A stretch of DNA of 64,000 nucleotides, taken from NCBI GenBank assembly GCA_013397795.1, contig VZTJ01005217.1, forward strand, positions 539,235-603,234, written 5' to 3'. Positions 13,021 through 25,603 of the stretch are shown piece after piece (positions within the stretch are counted from its first letter, which is position 1; each line of letters opens with the position of its first letter). The notes beneath the pieces are model-generated. The model saw only the letters and a program-made list of their open reading frames with translations, was not told where the DNA came from and made no database searches. Origin of the DNA: Orthonyx spaldingii (lineage: Eukaryota; Chordata; Aves; Passeriformes; Orthonychidae). A program made the translations under genes and the position numbers.

Positions 13021-14230
13021 ATAAAGCCCAAGATTATTTATTGTGTGCGAGGGGGAAAGCTGCAAACCCGGCCACCGCTCCCTGCTTCCTCCGCTCTATT
13101 CCCCGAGTATTTTGGTAAATACGAAGCCACGCTCATCAGATCCGCCGGTCCCGGGGGTGGGGGGATGGTGAGGAGGGGGATGAAGTGAAAATACCGACGG
13201 ATATCGGCGGGGGNNNNNNNNNNNNNNNNNNNNNNNNNNNNNNNNNNNNNNNNNNNNNNNNNNNNNNNNNNNNNNNNNNNNNNNNNNNNNNNNNNNNNNN
13301 NNNNNNNNNNNNNNNNNNNNNNNNNNNNNNNNNNNNNNNNNNNNNNNNNNNNNNNNNNNNNNNNNNNNNNNNNNNNNNNNNNNNNNNNNNNNNNNNNNNN
13401 NNNNNNNNNNNNNNNNNNNNNNNNNNNNNNNNNNNNNNNNNNNNNNNNNNNNNNNNNNNNNNNNNNNNNNNNNNNNNNNNNNNNNNNNNNNNNNNNNNNN
13501 NNNNNNNNNNNNNNNNNNNNNNNNNNNNNNNNNNNNNNNNNNNNNNNNNNNNNNNNNNNNNNNNNNNNNNNNNNNNNNNNNNNNNNNNNNNNNNNNNNNN
13601 NNNNNNNNNNNNNNNNNNNNNNNNNNNNNNNNNNNNNNNNNNNNNNNNNNNNNNNNNNNNNNNNNNNNNNNNNNNNNNNNNNNNNNNNNNNNNNNNNNNN
13701 NNNNNNNNNNNNNNNNNNNNNNNNNNNNNNNNNNNNNNNNNNNNNNNNNNNNNNNNNNNNNNNNNNNNNNNNNNNNNNNNNNNNNNNNNNNNNNNNNNNN
13801 NNNNNCAACCGAGCGCGCTGCTGCCACCGCCCCCCGCCCGCGGACCGCCCCCGACCGCCCACCGGAGCCGCCGCCGGGACGCGCCGCCTCAGTGGCGCCC
13901 GGAGCCGCCTTGGCCGCCGGGACCGCCGGGAAAGGGCCGCCCCCTCCCCCGGCAGCGCGGCCCCGCAGCCCCGCGGCTCCGAGCATCCCTCCTCGCCTCT
14001 CTCCTCCCTCCTCGCCTCTCCCGCATCCCTCGCTCGGGCGAGCGGCGGGGCCCGGCGGCTGAGCTGTAAAACCCGGCGCTGCTGAGGGGAAACCGCGCTC
14101 AGGCTGAGGTAAAGCCCCCTCGGACCCTCTCGGAAGGCACAGAGCCGCTTCCCGGGGCGGGCTGCGGGCGAGGGACCGCGCTGGGCGCAGCCGGAGGGAC
14201 CGGCCCGGCAGCTCCCTCCTTTGGGGAGCG
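13000..14230 (-). promoter_or_regulatory. PPP2R5E: CpG-island promoter, presumed for PPP2R5E
   Basis: CpG-dense, very GC-rich sequence flanks the gap on both sides (about 13060-13213 and 13806-14230), unlike the AT-rich surroundings. It is 2.3-3.5 kb upstream of the first PPP2R5E coding exon, the right place for a housekeeping promoter and non-coding exon 1. The open frames crossing it in several registers follow from GC richness plus the N run and are not genes. A plus-strand donor-like CTGAG|GTAAAG at 14108 leaves open a divergent transcript. No TATA box or confident start site is visible. Confidence 0.75.
13214..13805. other. assembly gap (592 N)
   Basis: A run of N lies inside the GC-rich promoter. 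Its length may be an estimate. The first exon and transcription start of PPP2R5E are probably wholly or partly hidden here. Confidence 0.99.
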
Positions 14231-14511
14231 GCGGCTGCAGCCCCTCACTCTTCTCTGCTGCAGTTCTGCACCCTTGGGTTTCTTAGCCCAGCGTGTGATC
14301 GCTGTCTACATCACCTTTTCCTCCCCCCCCCAGTATATTTATATATCTGCTTGGAACCAGGGACCAGCACAACGACTGCTTGTAGATAGTATGGTGAAAT
14401 ATCATAAATTTGTTTAAATTTATCTACCTAATGGCTTGGTGTTTGATGGCTTTGGTTTGTTTGTTTTTGTTGGCGGTTTTCCCAAAATATATCTAAATGG
14501 CTACAGGGTAA

Positions 14512-14985
14512 CGAAGCTGAGGAAGGGTCTGGAGCACCAAGTCCTGTGAGGAGTAGTTGAGGGAGCTGGGGATGTTTAGTCTGGAGAAAGGGAGGCTCAG
14601 GGGTGATTTTAGGGCTCTGCAACTCCCTGAAAGGAGGTTGTAGCCAGGGGTTCGGTCTCTTCTCTCTCAACATCAAAACATAGTATCCCTCCTATTTTTC
14701 TTTCCCAAAATATTTTAGGGGCACAGTAGGGCATGTCAGGGAACATCGCTGCTGAGCCAGGGGAGGTTTAGGTTGGACATTAGAAAGAATTGCTGCACAG
14801 GAAGGGTGATTGGACATTGGAATGGGCTGCCCAGGGAGGTGATGGAGTTACTGTCCCTGGAAGTGCTTAAGGACAGACTGAATGTGCCGTGGTCTGGTTG
14901 ACAAGGTGGTGTGGAGTCACAGGTTGGACTCGATGATCTCGGAGGTCTCTTCCAACCTAACTGATTGTGTGATTCTGTAATGGTG
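14512..14985 (+). mobile_element. CR1 LINE 3' fragment carrying an internal foreign patch
   Basis: This is a sense CR1 with 'gagggagctggggatgttta', 'gtctggagaaagggaggctc', 'gaatgggctgcccaggg' and 'gttggactcgatgatctc', ending in 'attctgtaat'. Between the 'tcggtctcttctct' block and the 'gggcacagtagggc' block, the expected CR1 sequence is replaced by a 46-bp segment found also at 7419-7464. Confidence 0.9.
14671..14716. repeat. 46-bp dispersed duplicate, copy B, inside CR1
   Basis: It matches 7419-7464 at 44 of 46 positions; the mismatches are at 14675 and 14701. It replaces roughly 25 bases of expected CR1 sequence. A 13-base word, tttcccaaaatat, at its right part also occurs at 14478-14490, just left of the CR1. 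Confidence 0.85.
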
Positions 14986-15544
14986 TTAATATGAATGTTG
15001 TGTTTCAAAATAGGCTCCACCATTGCACCTGTATTTCTGGCAGAAAAGGAAAGTTGACATCTATGAGTAGCAGCCCTCCTATGTTAATATGACCAAATCC
15101 CTCTGACATACAGTTGTTCTTTTAGAAAATTAGCTCACAGGCAGTGTGAGAGCTGATGCTGTTGCTTTGGTGGGTCAGTCACATCCCTCCTGTTTGTGCA
15201 GGTACTGAATACTCTCAATGTTACTAATCCTGCAGAGGATATCTAGTTGTTGTCCCACTCAGCTTCCTGACTCAGCTTTTGGCATAACGGAGGAAGTGAG
15301 ACTGTGTCAGACTTGATTTAAAGTGATTTAAGCTGTTGTCAAACTACTTTCAAAATTGCTAATTTTCAGCCAGTTCCCTGGTCCAGTTCCTTTTGAGGAA
15401 CCTGGAATATGAGTTAAAAGCTCTTGGCCACTGAAGTAGGCCTGTAATGGATGTGACTGGTTTTGTCTGTCATCTCTCAAAATGCCTCTTGATGCCATAA
15501 GATATGTCTCCCCTATTTTTTTTTATTTTTTTTTTACATGTAGA

Positions 15545-15870
15545 CAAAGCAATTTCGCTTCCTTTCAATCCTTCCTTGTGTGGCACAGTTTTAAACATCT
15601 TAAGATGCTTATTTCTTCTCCCTATGTTGTCTCAAAATCATTCACATCTTGTTTTTTTTTGAACTGTAGCACCCAAGACTGGACATGACTACAATTAAGG
15701 CCTCAATAACGCCAGCATCTGCTGTCCTGCCTGCCACAGACCCCATTCCTGTTTACATGTGCCAATACAAATGCTTTTGAGTCAGTCTGATCTATTCACA
15801 ATCTTGCTGACCTGTTTTACCCTCGCATCCATTTCTGCTGACCTCCCAAGCCGGTTATTTCTCCCTCAAG
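15545..15870 (-). mobile_element. old, diverged CR1/L3-like LINE remnant (antisense)
   Basis: Word order fits the reverse complement of an ancient CR1-group 3' region: 'cttcctttcaatccttcctt', then 'gaactgtagcacccaagact', 'ggacatgactacaattaagg' and 'cctcaataacgccagcat'. It is much more diverged than the other CR1 copies here, so borders are approximate. Confidence 0.55.
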
Positions 15871-17213
15871 CAGACAGTAATGCTGCTTGAGAAATTATTT
15901 CCTGCAACAGCCCTAATGCTATGCCTTCATTTTTATTTTATAATCAAGCAGTCAAGACGTCTTTTTAAAATGAAATTCCACGTGATGTTAAGTCAGAGGA
16001 CTGTGGAATTTGCCATCGTCTGTAAATCGATTGCGCTTCTCGGAAGAATTGTATTTAAAAAAGCAAAACTAAGTTTGAACTCTGCCACGGTTGCAGAAGG
16101 GTTGTGTAACTCTAAATTTAGAAGAGAGATTTGTACGTATTTGTAGGTATTTAAAACTTCAAATTTGCTTAAACCGAACCAGCTAAAAGAATCTAAATGC
16201 AAACAAGGGTGGATAGCAAAGAATGTAGGTCGGGGTTATACCAATGTAAGGTAAAATTTGGCAAAAACAGTGTGACTTCCCACCAGTGAGGGACAGAACC
16301 TGGTTTTGTATGTGTTTTGCTGTTACATATACTTAATTCTGTTATCTCAGAATTCCTCAGTTCTAGTCACTGTCCTGTGTGCTGCTTTTGATGTGAGCAG
16401 TGCAATGAGCAGCTCATAAAGTTACTGGCAGCACACTCTGCAAAAGGGAGGTTCTAGCACAGCCTGATGACTACACTGGCACTTGAGGTGCAGTTGAGCA
16501 AGTCATTTTACATGATTGTACTTCAGTCTTCCTAGTATGAGATTCATCCATCTTCGTGAAACACTAAAAATCTAAAACTGAAGCCTGTGATGTGGGTATC
16601 TATTAAAATAACTGCCATAGAAGGGATAAAAGTCAACACTGCTGTCCAAGTCCACTGTCCAGTGCACACAGATGTTTTTACTCTTCATTCTGACTTTGTA
16701 TAATAGCTACAGAATTAGTTTTTCAATACAGCTGAACAAGCTGGTAAATAATGCATTCAGCTACTTAATTTCTTAGATGGTCATCATGTGGTATGTTTGG
16801 TCCATTTGGGCTGTGTAAAGCATTTTTATGATGTGTTTTGTATTGGCTGATGTTTGGACAGTAACAATTCAAGAAAAAATACAGGCTTTATCTGGGAATA
16901 AGCAGAAATCTTACCTTTTCTTTCTCATGTGGCCATCAGATTTTACACAGTAGGCTTTCCATTTATCTTCTGGTGGCTTTCTTTTTTCTGCTTTAAGTTG
17001 TCAAGTCTTCATCTGTGATGAGATTTCAGAGCACAACATAAAATATGAATGTAGAACTGCTGATGTTTCAGAGAGGTGCTGTTACTTGTCCTTCTCCTAT
17101 TCTCGGTTTAGTCTGTATTTTGTAAAAATTGCTACTTTGGAAATAGTTATGTGAATCCCAAGCAGAGATGGAGAAGAAGTGAGTACTACAGGTGTTTTAC
17201 ATAGATGTGTATC

Positions 17214-17250
17214 TGCATATGTTTATGCATATGTTTATGCATATGTTTGT
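17214..17250. repeat. 12-bp tandem repeat, three copies
   Basis: The unit gcatatgtttat is repeated three times with almost no variation. Confidence 0.85.
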
Positions 17251-19032
17251 ATAAATACATGTAATACCAATTTGCAAGAATAAAAATTAATTTTTGTCAG
17301 ATAAAAGTTCATATGACCAACAGCTCCCATACAAGTGTGTGGGCATATGTATGAAAATATGTGCACATGCAGTACCTGCAGCCCTTCCTGGAGATCTACA
17401 AACAATAATAAATTCTTTTGATCAGTGTTTCTGCATTGCTATCAAAGGTGCAAGACAAGCCTGTCCTTTTAAAAAGTTACACTGCCTCACTCTCCTACAA
17501 AAGGGCTTTTTAAAAATAGCTGGAAAGGAATTTTCAGGGCCAGCTCCTCACCAGTTCAGCTCTGCTTTTTAGCACCCAGACAGTCAGAACAGCAGTCAAG
17601 AGCCCTCCAGAACAGAGATTTTTGTACCAGTGACTCAGATTTGTGCCACTTCACATTTTTTTGTGTGACTGGAGTTCCACTATAGACCATCTGTTATGGC
17701 CACCCAGGCAGGAATACGGAGCTCTCATCCACGTTGGCTTTCTGCTCTTTGCAGAGCAGCTTATCAAACAGGATTGCTGCAGAGATACCACTGTGGAAGT
17801 CCTGCTGTATTGAGTGATAAACATAAAGAGATCTAACTGGAGCTTGTTTCACCTGGCACATGCGACATGTATTTGTCTACAGGAAGGGTCACATCATGCT
17901 CCATAAAGGATCTCCTACATGTCAAAAGGAGCATTATCAGGGTACCATGGGATTAGTGCAGATATTCCCTGTTCCAATACTAGGAAGCAAGAAAAGACTT
18001 GATCTCCCCAGAGAACTAATTATTCAGACCATCAGGAAAAAGACCAGCAAGAGAAAGTGTTACGGAGGAAGCAGCAGAGCTGTTTGAAGAGGCAAATCAG
18101 CATGTGAACAAGGCTTTTTTGGTACATCTTTTAACAAAAATGAACACAGTGGAACACCACATCAAAGTAACTGTCCTGCTCCATCACTGTGATTGAAAGG
18201 GCACAATCTGAGGGGGTTTTTTTGTTTGCTTTTGAATCCAATGCAGATGTAACAAGAAAGCATTCTACTTAAGCCTGTTTACCCTGCAGTTGACTCCTGA
18301 TTGGTGTTTTTGGTTTTGAGGAGGAATGGTGTGGCTTTTAGGCAGTGTTTGCAGTTGCCATAGCAAGTTTCTCTAATAATAAGCAAGTTCTTGTTACTCC
18401 TTCCCTCCTGCACCATCAGTGCCCTCAGGAACTGAATTCCTGGTGCGTGTGGGGTAAGCATTTTAGGGTCATAGACACAACTACTAGAATGGGAACTAAT
18501 TCTTCCTCTCTGTTTATAGACACTGCGTCATTTGAAGTCTGTTTCTGTAGTCAACATGGCAAGATAAGTAGGAGCTTGCTCGCCTCAGCAGCTGGCTAGC
18601 TGCCTCCTCCAGCACAACCCTGCTCTCACTTATTTCCCAGTTCATGGGTTTGTTCCTACTTTGTTTCCCTTCCCCAGCGTCTTAACTTGCCTCCGGGCCC
18701 CGGGCACTCCTTGAAGCCAAGTTTTCTGAATTTTTTATTCGTCCTCCTTGGCTGCGTGTTTAGTTCTTACCTTCCTTGGGCTTTGCTCTGCGCTGCTGCC
18801 GGGCCAACTCCCCTCCCCAACTGTCCCTGCCCGCCCCAACTGTCACCCACAACTGCCTCACAGGGTTCTGGTGCTCCCCCTTCTCCTGGGCAGCACCCAC
18901 AGGGGAGCCTCTGGCACCTGACACTGCCTGGAAACAGCCACGTGTGTTACGTGGTCCCCTGTGCACTGGGGAATGTCCAAGTGAGTCCCAAGTGAAACGA
19001 GCTCAGCTTCTGCTCTTTGCTTTGTGATCAAG

Positions 19033-19362
19033 TCTCCTTCAAGTACCTGAAGGGAGCCTCCAAGAAAGATGGAGAGGGATTTTTTGAAGAGCATGTAGTG
19101 ACAGGACAAGGGGGAATGTCTTCAAAGTGAAAGAGAGTAGGCTTAGATTACATATTGCAAAAAAATTCTTTACTGTGAGGGTGTGAGGGTGCTGGCACAG
19201 GTTGCCCAGAGAAGCTGCCCCATCCCTGGGAGTGTTCAAGGCCAGGTTGAATGGGGCTTGGAGCAACCTGGTCTGGTGGAAGGTGTCCCGTTCCGTGGCA
19301 TTGGGTTGGAACAAGGGGACCTTTCAGATCTCTCAACCCAAACCATTCCTTGGTTCTGTCTC
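19033..19362 (+). mobile_element. CR1 LINE 3' fragment
   Basis: Sense CR1 starting at 'tacctgaagggagcct' and passing through 'gtgacaggacaaggggga', 'ggcacaggttgcccagag' and 'gagcaacctggtctggtg', to 'caacccaaaccattcc'. It closely resembles the copy at 25938-26265 and has a similar truncation point. Confidence 0.92.
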
Positions 19363-22300
19363 CTTAGTTATCGCTGCATTTTTATGTGTTACAAACCAAT
19401 ATATACACTGCCATAAAACCATCTTCTTCAGGTGAGCACCTTCTGCTGTGGCCCAGCTTCCTACCTACAACATCACCCTGGAAAGAACAAAGGAGTTAAA
19501 ACACCTCTGTGTGTGTGTGGTGAAGGTGCCCAGAAAGTGTGTGACCTGTAGCACTTCCCAATCTCCATTGAAGTATCACCAGCTCCCTCCCAAGCTTGGT
19601 GCATCTCTCATGATCATAGCAGTTGATAAAACTCTTGGATTTTTCCACAAGTGCAGAGACTCTGGGGATGGAGTAGGCTGAGACAGAGATATCTCGTTCT
19701 CTGTTGTAAAAGAGAACAGGCAAGTATTCATGTTGGGTTTTTTTCAACCTGCTTTATCTCTGTCTCGTGGTACAGCTTTGACTTATTAGATACTATTTAA
19801 ATTTTCAAATTACAGCAAGTGGAAGTGTTCTATAGTAAGTAGCTCAGCTCAGCATTGTAAGGGATTCTTAACATCAGAGGGGATCTAGCAGCACTTAAGT
19901 TTAAAATACAAGTCTTAACGGGTTCCAAACTTTGCAGTAGGAATGAGTGGATATGTAGGAATATTGCCAAAATGGGAAGGATAGGAAAAAAAGGTTATAA
20001 GAGCATTTTCTAGAGTCTCCGAGATCCACTGTCAGGATTAAATAAATAGGATAATTTTGCCACTGAGAAAATTACATAAATAAGGAGGTTGTAGTTCTGT
20101 CATGACCCTGTACAGGAATTTCAGATACCCTATAAATGACCAGTAAGAAAGGGCTGGGTGTGAGACAGGAACCAGAGTTGAAATCCAAAAGCTATAAATC
20201 CTAGAAAAAGGCAGAAATTGATTAGATTTAGACAGAAAATAGCGAAGAAACACCTAAATAATGTCCTGACTAAGCAGACCACACAAAAATAGATAACTGG
20301 AACAAGAACAAGACTGCTGTTCTTCTGTGAAAGCACTGGAAGTTTAAAAATTTGGTTGAAGAGACGAGGATATCTCACTTTAAAGGAACACTCGGATAGG
20401 ACTGATTTTTAGAAAACACTGAGAAGGAATGGCATTAAAGCCTCTCCTGTACTTGATGGCCAAAAGAGATGAGGATGCCGAGGACAGGAAAAGAATAGCA
20501 AATAAACAGGAAATATCCTTATACCACTGTACAAATCCATCATGCATCCTTCCTCATCTTTAACTCTGTGTAATTTAGAGAAAGCCAAGAAATAAGATGG
20601 CTTGGTACACAGAAGGAGAGGATTCATACACTGGTGATCTTGATCTCAGAATTTAAAAAACTTCACGCTGAATTTGACAGAGGTTTGTCAAGATCTTCAA
20701 TGGAAGGGAGACAGCTGAATGAGTGGCTTATTTATCAAAACTGCTTTGTATTATTTGTTCTTGTGTTATCTGGCAAGATGGAATATTGCAAGCTTCCTCA
20801 TCCTCTTAGAGAGGCAAAAGGTTTGAACAGGTTCGATAAATCAAAATTTTAAAAACCAGATGCTCAAGGGCACCAAGGAGATTAAATTGTCCTTGTAGTT
20901 TAACGAGCTGCCTTAATTGCAACATACATGACACATACAACACATTAATGAGTGGAGAAGCCTTTCTAATACTAAATAAAAATGCACCACTATCAGCTTT
21001 AAAAGTCTGTTCTATGGAGAAGTCTAGACAGCAGATTTAGGGTAAGATAGCTCAGTAAATACAGAAGCCTTTGAGCCAATATAAAATGAGTCATGCGGTA
21101 ATATTTGGCATATTATCATTATTGGGTGGCTTCTTTGACATGCTGTGCAGTCCCCACACTTGGGGAAATTTCAACATTATCCAGTGTCAGGTGGGACCTG
21201 CAAAAATTTATAGCAAGAATCAATAGCCAAGACTTGAGTGAGAGCTGATCAAAAACAGAGTTGAGATTTCCCTTTTTAAGAAGAAGCAATGAGAAGTTAA
21301 ACCACAGTTTGCTGTGGCACCAAGTGGCACCAGAGGACACCTCTGGAAAATTCCTCTTAAGCTATATTTAGTACATCCAAATAAATTGTAGCTCCCACTT
21401 GAGCCATTTCAGCTCAAATACAGATAAATAAAGAAATATTTTAGAGTTGTGTGCTTCTGAGTCATGTTTTAATATGTGCCTTTCTAGGTGGGCTCCTACC
21501 TCAGAGCAGATTCACTTCTAACTGCAGTTCTATAGGTGTGCACCTGTACTTTGTGTGTTAAAGTCCATCAGAAATTCACCAGACACTGAAATTCTAATAT
21601 TGAAAGCTTTTAGTACACAAATGGCTAATGAGAGCTCTTCAGACAAGCACTTCCCAGCAAGTTTGTTTTAGAATAATTATAGTTTCTTGCAATTACTGGG
21701 TTTTAATGATAGGCTGTTGAGACATTTTTTTAGTTCCATAATCTTTGTAGAGTCTTTTGTTCTTGAAATTTTATCACCATCTTGTAGCATGAGTGTGAGA
21801 TACTTCAGGGAAATGCTGTTTAATGCCTGCTTGAGTACAATTTTAAAATGTAGTTTTTTGTCTTTTCTCTAATTTATACCTAGGTCAAATTTGTATTATG
21901 ATCTTGGGTTCCTGCTTGAAAACTCACTGCAGCTTCATTCAGGATCTTAAAATATTATGTAAGTCACATCCTGGAAGATGTGAAAATAGATTTTTTTCAT
22001 CTTCTACATAAAGCATCCTTTCTGAGTTACTAAACTTTCCTCCAAAGTACACTGGTTTTGATCCAGAATTTCATTCCATGACATTCAAACTGTTCTGATC
22101 GCATCAAATGTAATTCCACCCCCACTAAAACCCACCTCAGGCCTTCTCCCAGTGTGATCTAGTGATTTTCCTTTGCACTTTAGAGACTTTTTTCATAATT
22201 CCTGGTAGCATTGCAACTCAGCAAACTGGTTTGATACTTCTGTGTAAGCAGTTTAGCTTGTCCCCTGTTCCCTCACTGCTTTGCTTTTGACAAATTGACA

Positions 22301-23931
22301 GAATTCTGACAAATACACTCACCAAAGCTTTCATACAGTGCCTATCATCCCATTCAAATTGTTTCTTCACAAAAAATACCAGTAGTGTCAGTCCTGCTGG
22401 TGATCATCTACAGGATATCTCAACCTAAATGCCACATATGCAGAATTTTTTATTTTATTTTATTTTAGTTGCAACAATATTTGCCATCTGAAATACTCTC
22501 TATTTGTTCAAGCCATTAGACAGAAATATAAACAAGGTTGTCTGCTTTCAACAAAGATTTACAAAAATCCTCATTACTTCCTGAGGAAAAAGGGTAAAAA
22601 ATGTATAGATTTGCAGAGAAAAGTGGGGCATCCATTGTTGCTGCATGTTTAATTTTATTTGGTTTACTATACTTAACTTTTTCCCTTGTTGGCAAAAACA
22701 ACCTTAGCTGCTGCTCGTGCTGTTTGCCAGTGTCTCCATCTGCATCTTTGGTTATTCTTTGGACTCGTTCTCCTCCTGCATTTGCAGAAGGCTGCTCGCA
22801 TCCTCTGCACTCCCGTGGGAATGTTCCCCTTTGTGGCTAACATTCACAGCAGCATGAAGTTGCTCTCATTGTGGATGACATTTTCCTGCAGCTGCAGACA
22901 CCTGAGCCCAGCTCCCTCTCGAGTCTCTTACGTGGCCTTGATGATCAGTGCCAGTGATAAGGGAATGCCTCTGTCTCATCTTCGGAAATCTTGGATTCAC
23001 AGCGTGAATCCACACCCACGTTTCAGTTCTGTCAGTAATCCCAAATCCCCCGTGAGAGAGTTTATCTGAATTAATCTCATCTTGTCATTTTGCCATGTAG
23101 GTTTATTTTGCAACTGGACCATTCCTTACCTTACCTTTTGTAGATTCTTTCTCTTGGGAGTGGTTTCCATAAAACACCTTGGAAAGCATTTAATTCAGTC
23201 TCAAAGTTAGTGCTGCATTTGCTTGGAATTTCTGTCTGGCCTGTTTTCTGCTGACCTTTACTTAAATGATTATGTATATGCATGTGTGCATGTATATTTG
23301 TAGTGCTTTCTATCCTGCTCAAGTTTAATTTTACCCCACAAGGCAAGCTTTCCTCTCGAGTGTAACGTCCCAGTTGTTTTATTAGGATTGTGACAAGTCT
23401 GCTCACACGAGGCACATCTGAATGAGAGCAAACATCCTGTGTTCCTCAGCCTTCTCCAAACCCCAGCAGATGGCTGCTGCTTCGGCAAACGGCGCCGAAT
23501 AGGATGGATCACATTTCCCATGCAGCAGACTTATTTCTGGAATCCAAACCCAGCGTACTTCCAGAAGGTGGGAATGTGGATCCAGCCACGAAGTGGTTTA
23601 GCCCAAATCAGTCCTGCATGGTGGCTCTTCATAGCTCAGCCCCTCTTGCTTTTTGGGATGGATGTGCAGCAGGGCTGAGCCAGCCAAAGTTGCAGGTGGA
23701 CTGGTAACAGCTTCAACATGCAAGTCTTTAAACACCAAGCCTAAAGGTCCTTTGTGCAATGCTTCTGTTTGTTAGAATCTGTGTATGTTTATTTTTTGCT
23801 CCCTGTGATTAGGTATCTTGTGGAGATAAATGGTGTTTTTTGGAATGACTGCCTTTCCTTGATGCTCAGAGCCAGTGCCTGCTCAGGATCCTGGCAGGAT
23901 CAATGCACTTCAATGCCCAGGTGAATTAGCA
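19363..23931. other. intergenic sequence
   Basis: No gene is recognised. There is a TTTTA repeat at about 22446-22468. A 22.6-23.1 kb patch has coding-like word usage but broken frames and no recognisable homology. A GC-richer patch lies at 23.4-23.7 kb. I see nothing else I can name. Confidence 0.55.
22446..22468. repeat. (TTTTA)n microsatellite
   Basis: Four to five copies of a TTTTA-type pentamer. Confidence 0.8.
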
Positions 23932-24112
23932 GGAATCACAGAAGCATGGAATGGTTTGGGCTGGAAGACACCTCAAAGATCATCTCATTCCGCCCCCTGC
24001 TGTGGACAGGGACACCTTTCAGTAGACCAGGTTGCTCCAAGGATCATCCAACCTGGCCTTGGCCAGGTATGGGGCATTCACAACTTCTCTGGGCAACCTT
24101 TCTCAGCCTGAA
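23932..24112 (-). mobile_element. CR1 LINE 3' fragment (antisense)
   Basis: It opens with 'aatcacagaagcatggaatg' and 'gtttgggctggaagacacct', then 'ggacagggacacctttcag' and 'ccaggttgctccaag', the reverse complement of a CR1 3' end. Confidence 0.9.
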
Positions 24113-24513
24113 ACTTGATCCTGCATATGTGTGGTGTGTTCAGGAACCCATTCCTACTCATTCTTTTTCCTAAAAGGAGGCAGCAAGGGAGTTGTTTGGG
24201 CTGCAAGTGCAGGCAAATAGCCTCTACTAGGTCTCCTGAGGATGTTGTGTCCTGAGGGAAGGGCAGTTTGGAAATGGACTTCCATCTTTTCTTGCTTAAA
24301 ATTGTTCTCCATTGAGTAACAGGCTCGGTCTCAGCCATTTGTGCCAACTTTCCATCTCATGTTAGAGTATTTAGCATCAAAGGAGAAGGCTTTTGAAAGA
24401 ACACCTGCATTCCTCTACAACTTGTGTACTGATTTCTTTGCATGGATGATCTTCAATGGGCTACACATCTGTTCTGTTGAATTCAGAGGCCCTTAAAATG
24501 ATGCCATTTTTTT

Positions 24514-24568
24514 AGAATCATGGAATCATTAGGGCTGAAAAATACCTCCAAGATCATCAAATCCAGGA
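24514..24568 (-). mobile_element. very short CR1 3' end (antisense)
   Basis: 'agaatcatggaatcattagg' is followed by 'ctgaaaaatacctccaagat' and 'catcaaatcca'. Only about 55 bases of the CR1 3' terminus are present. Confidence 0.8.
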
Positions 24569-25603
24569 AGTAATTCTAAAGAATTAAGAAAATTCTGATG
24601 TTTCTCCTCCAAATGTACTGATTACAAAAAAGTCTGAGTGCAAGCCAGTTTAGCATTAGCTATCCTGTGTGCCTTCATCAGCCAGAACCTCTCTGGTCAT
24701 GCAAACCCAATACACAATTAATGTATATCATGGGATATTTTCCTCCATCATACCAATGTAGAAAGCTCCCAGTGGCTCCTGAGTGCACATTTCCATTAAG
24801 GATTCAGTAGGCTAGTCACAGTCCAAAACAGTCTTCATTATTTCCTAAATCAAAGTTATTCACAGTTCCAATTTCCTTTACAATTCATTGGGGTTTTTTT
24901 AACAAGCTGTTGTTAAGCCCAGCACACTGTTGGTCAAAACCTCTGACTAGTTGGAGTAAGGGATGAGATTGTTGATCTTGTCTTCCAACAGCTACTTCTG
25001 TACTTGAACAGACACTCCCTAGATAGTTATGTCTTTTTTCCCTCTAATGGGACTAAGTGTCATTGACTGGAGTACTCAGCCAAAGACTTTCTTGAGATGT
25101 TTGGGGTTTTTTTTTTACAAAAGGTTGTGCTCAGAAAAATCAATATTACAGAAAAAAGCAACCTATCAACATTTCCCCTTACATAGAGAGGAGTTTCCAT
25201 TTGCTTTATTTTAGTATGTGTCCTGGCCACAGAAAGATGGGCACTGAAATCAGGTGGATAACCTGCAGCCATGGAATTCTGCCAATAATTCAGTATATTT
25301 TGCGAATTGCAATATTTCTGCTCTTCTTTTGGTTCTTTAACCGAGAAGAAAAATTTTACAACTGGTTGTACTGACCCACTCAAAGGTGTTTGTAAATAAA
25401 GTATGAACCACAGAGCTGTATCTATTTCTTGCCCTTTTTCTTGCAGTTTTTCCCCACAGCAGTGCCTCTTGGGCTTTTCCACTGAGTCTTTCGACCTCAG
25501 CAAAAGCATCTGTGAACCATTTTGCCTGCTGCAGTGAGTCATGTGTTTGTGCATCTGGGAAGAGGGACAACAGCATAAACAATGCAAAGTGAGACAAACT
25601 TAA

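Larger units (their letters stand above)
14986..19032. other. intergenic sequence
   Basis: No gene is recognised. The stretch includes an old CR1-like remnant (15545-15870), a 12-bp tandem repeat (17214-17250) and a GC-richer patch at 18660-19000 with no coding signature that I trust. The rest is unremarkable. Confidence 0.6.

Noticed and set aside
13038..14069. Open frames of 270-300 codons across the CpG island on both strands
   Set aside because: Most of their length is the run of N, which contains no stops by definition. The rest is GC-rich low-complexity sequence.
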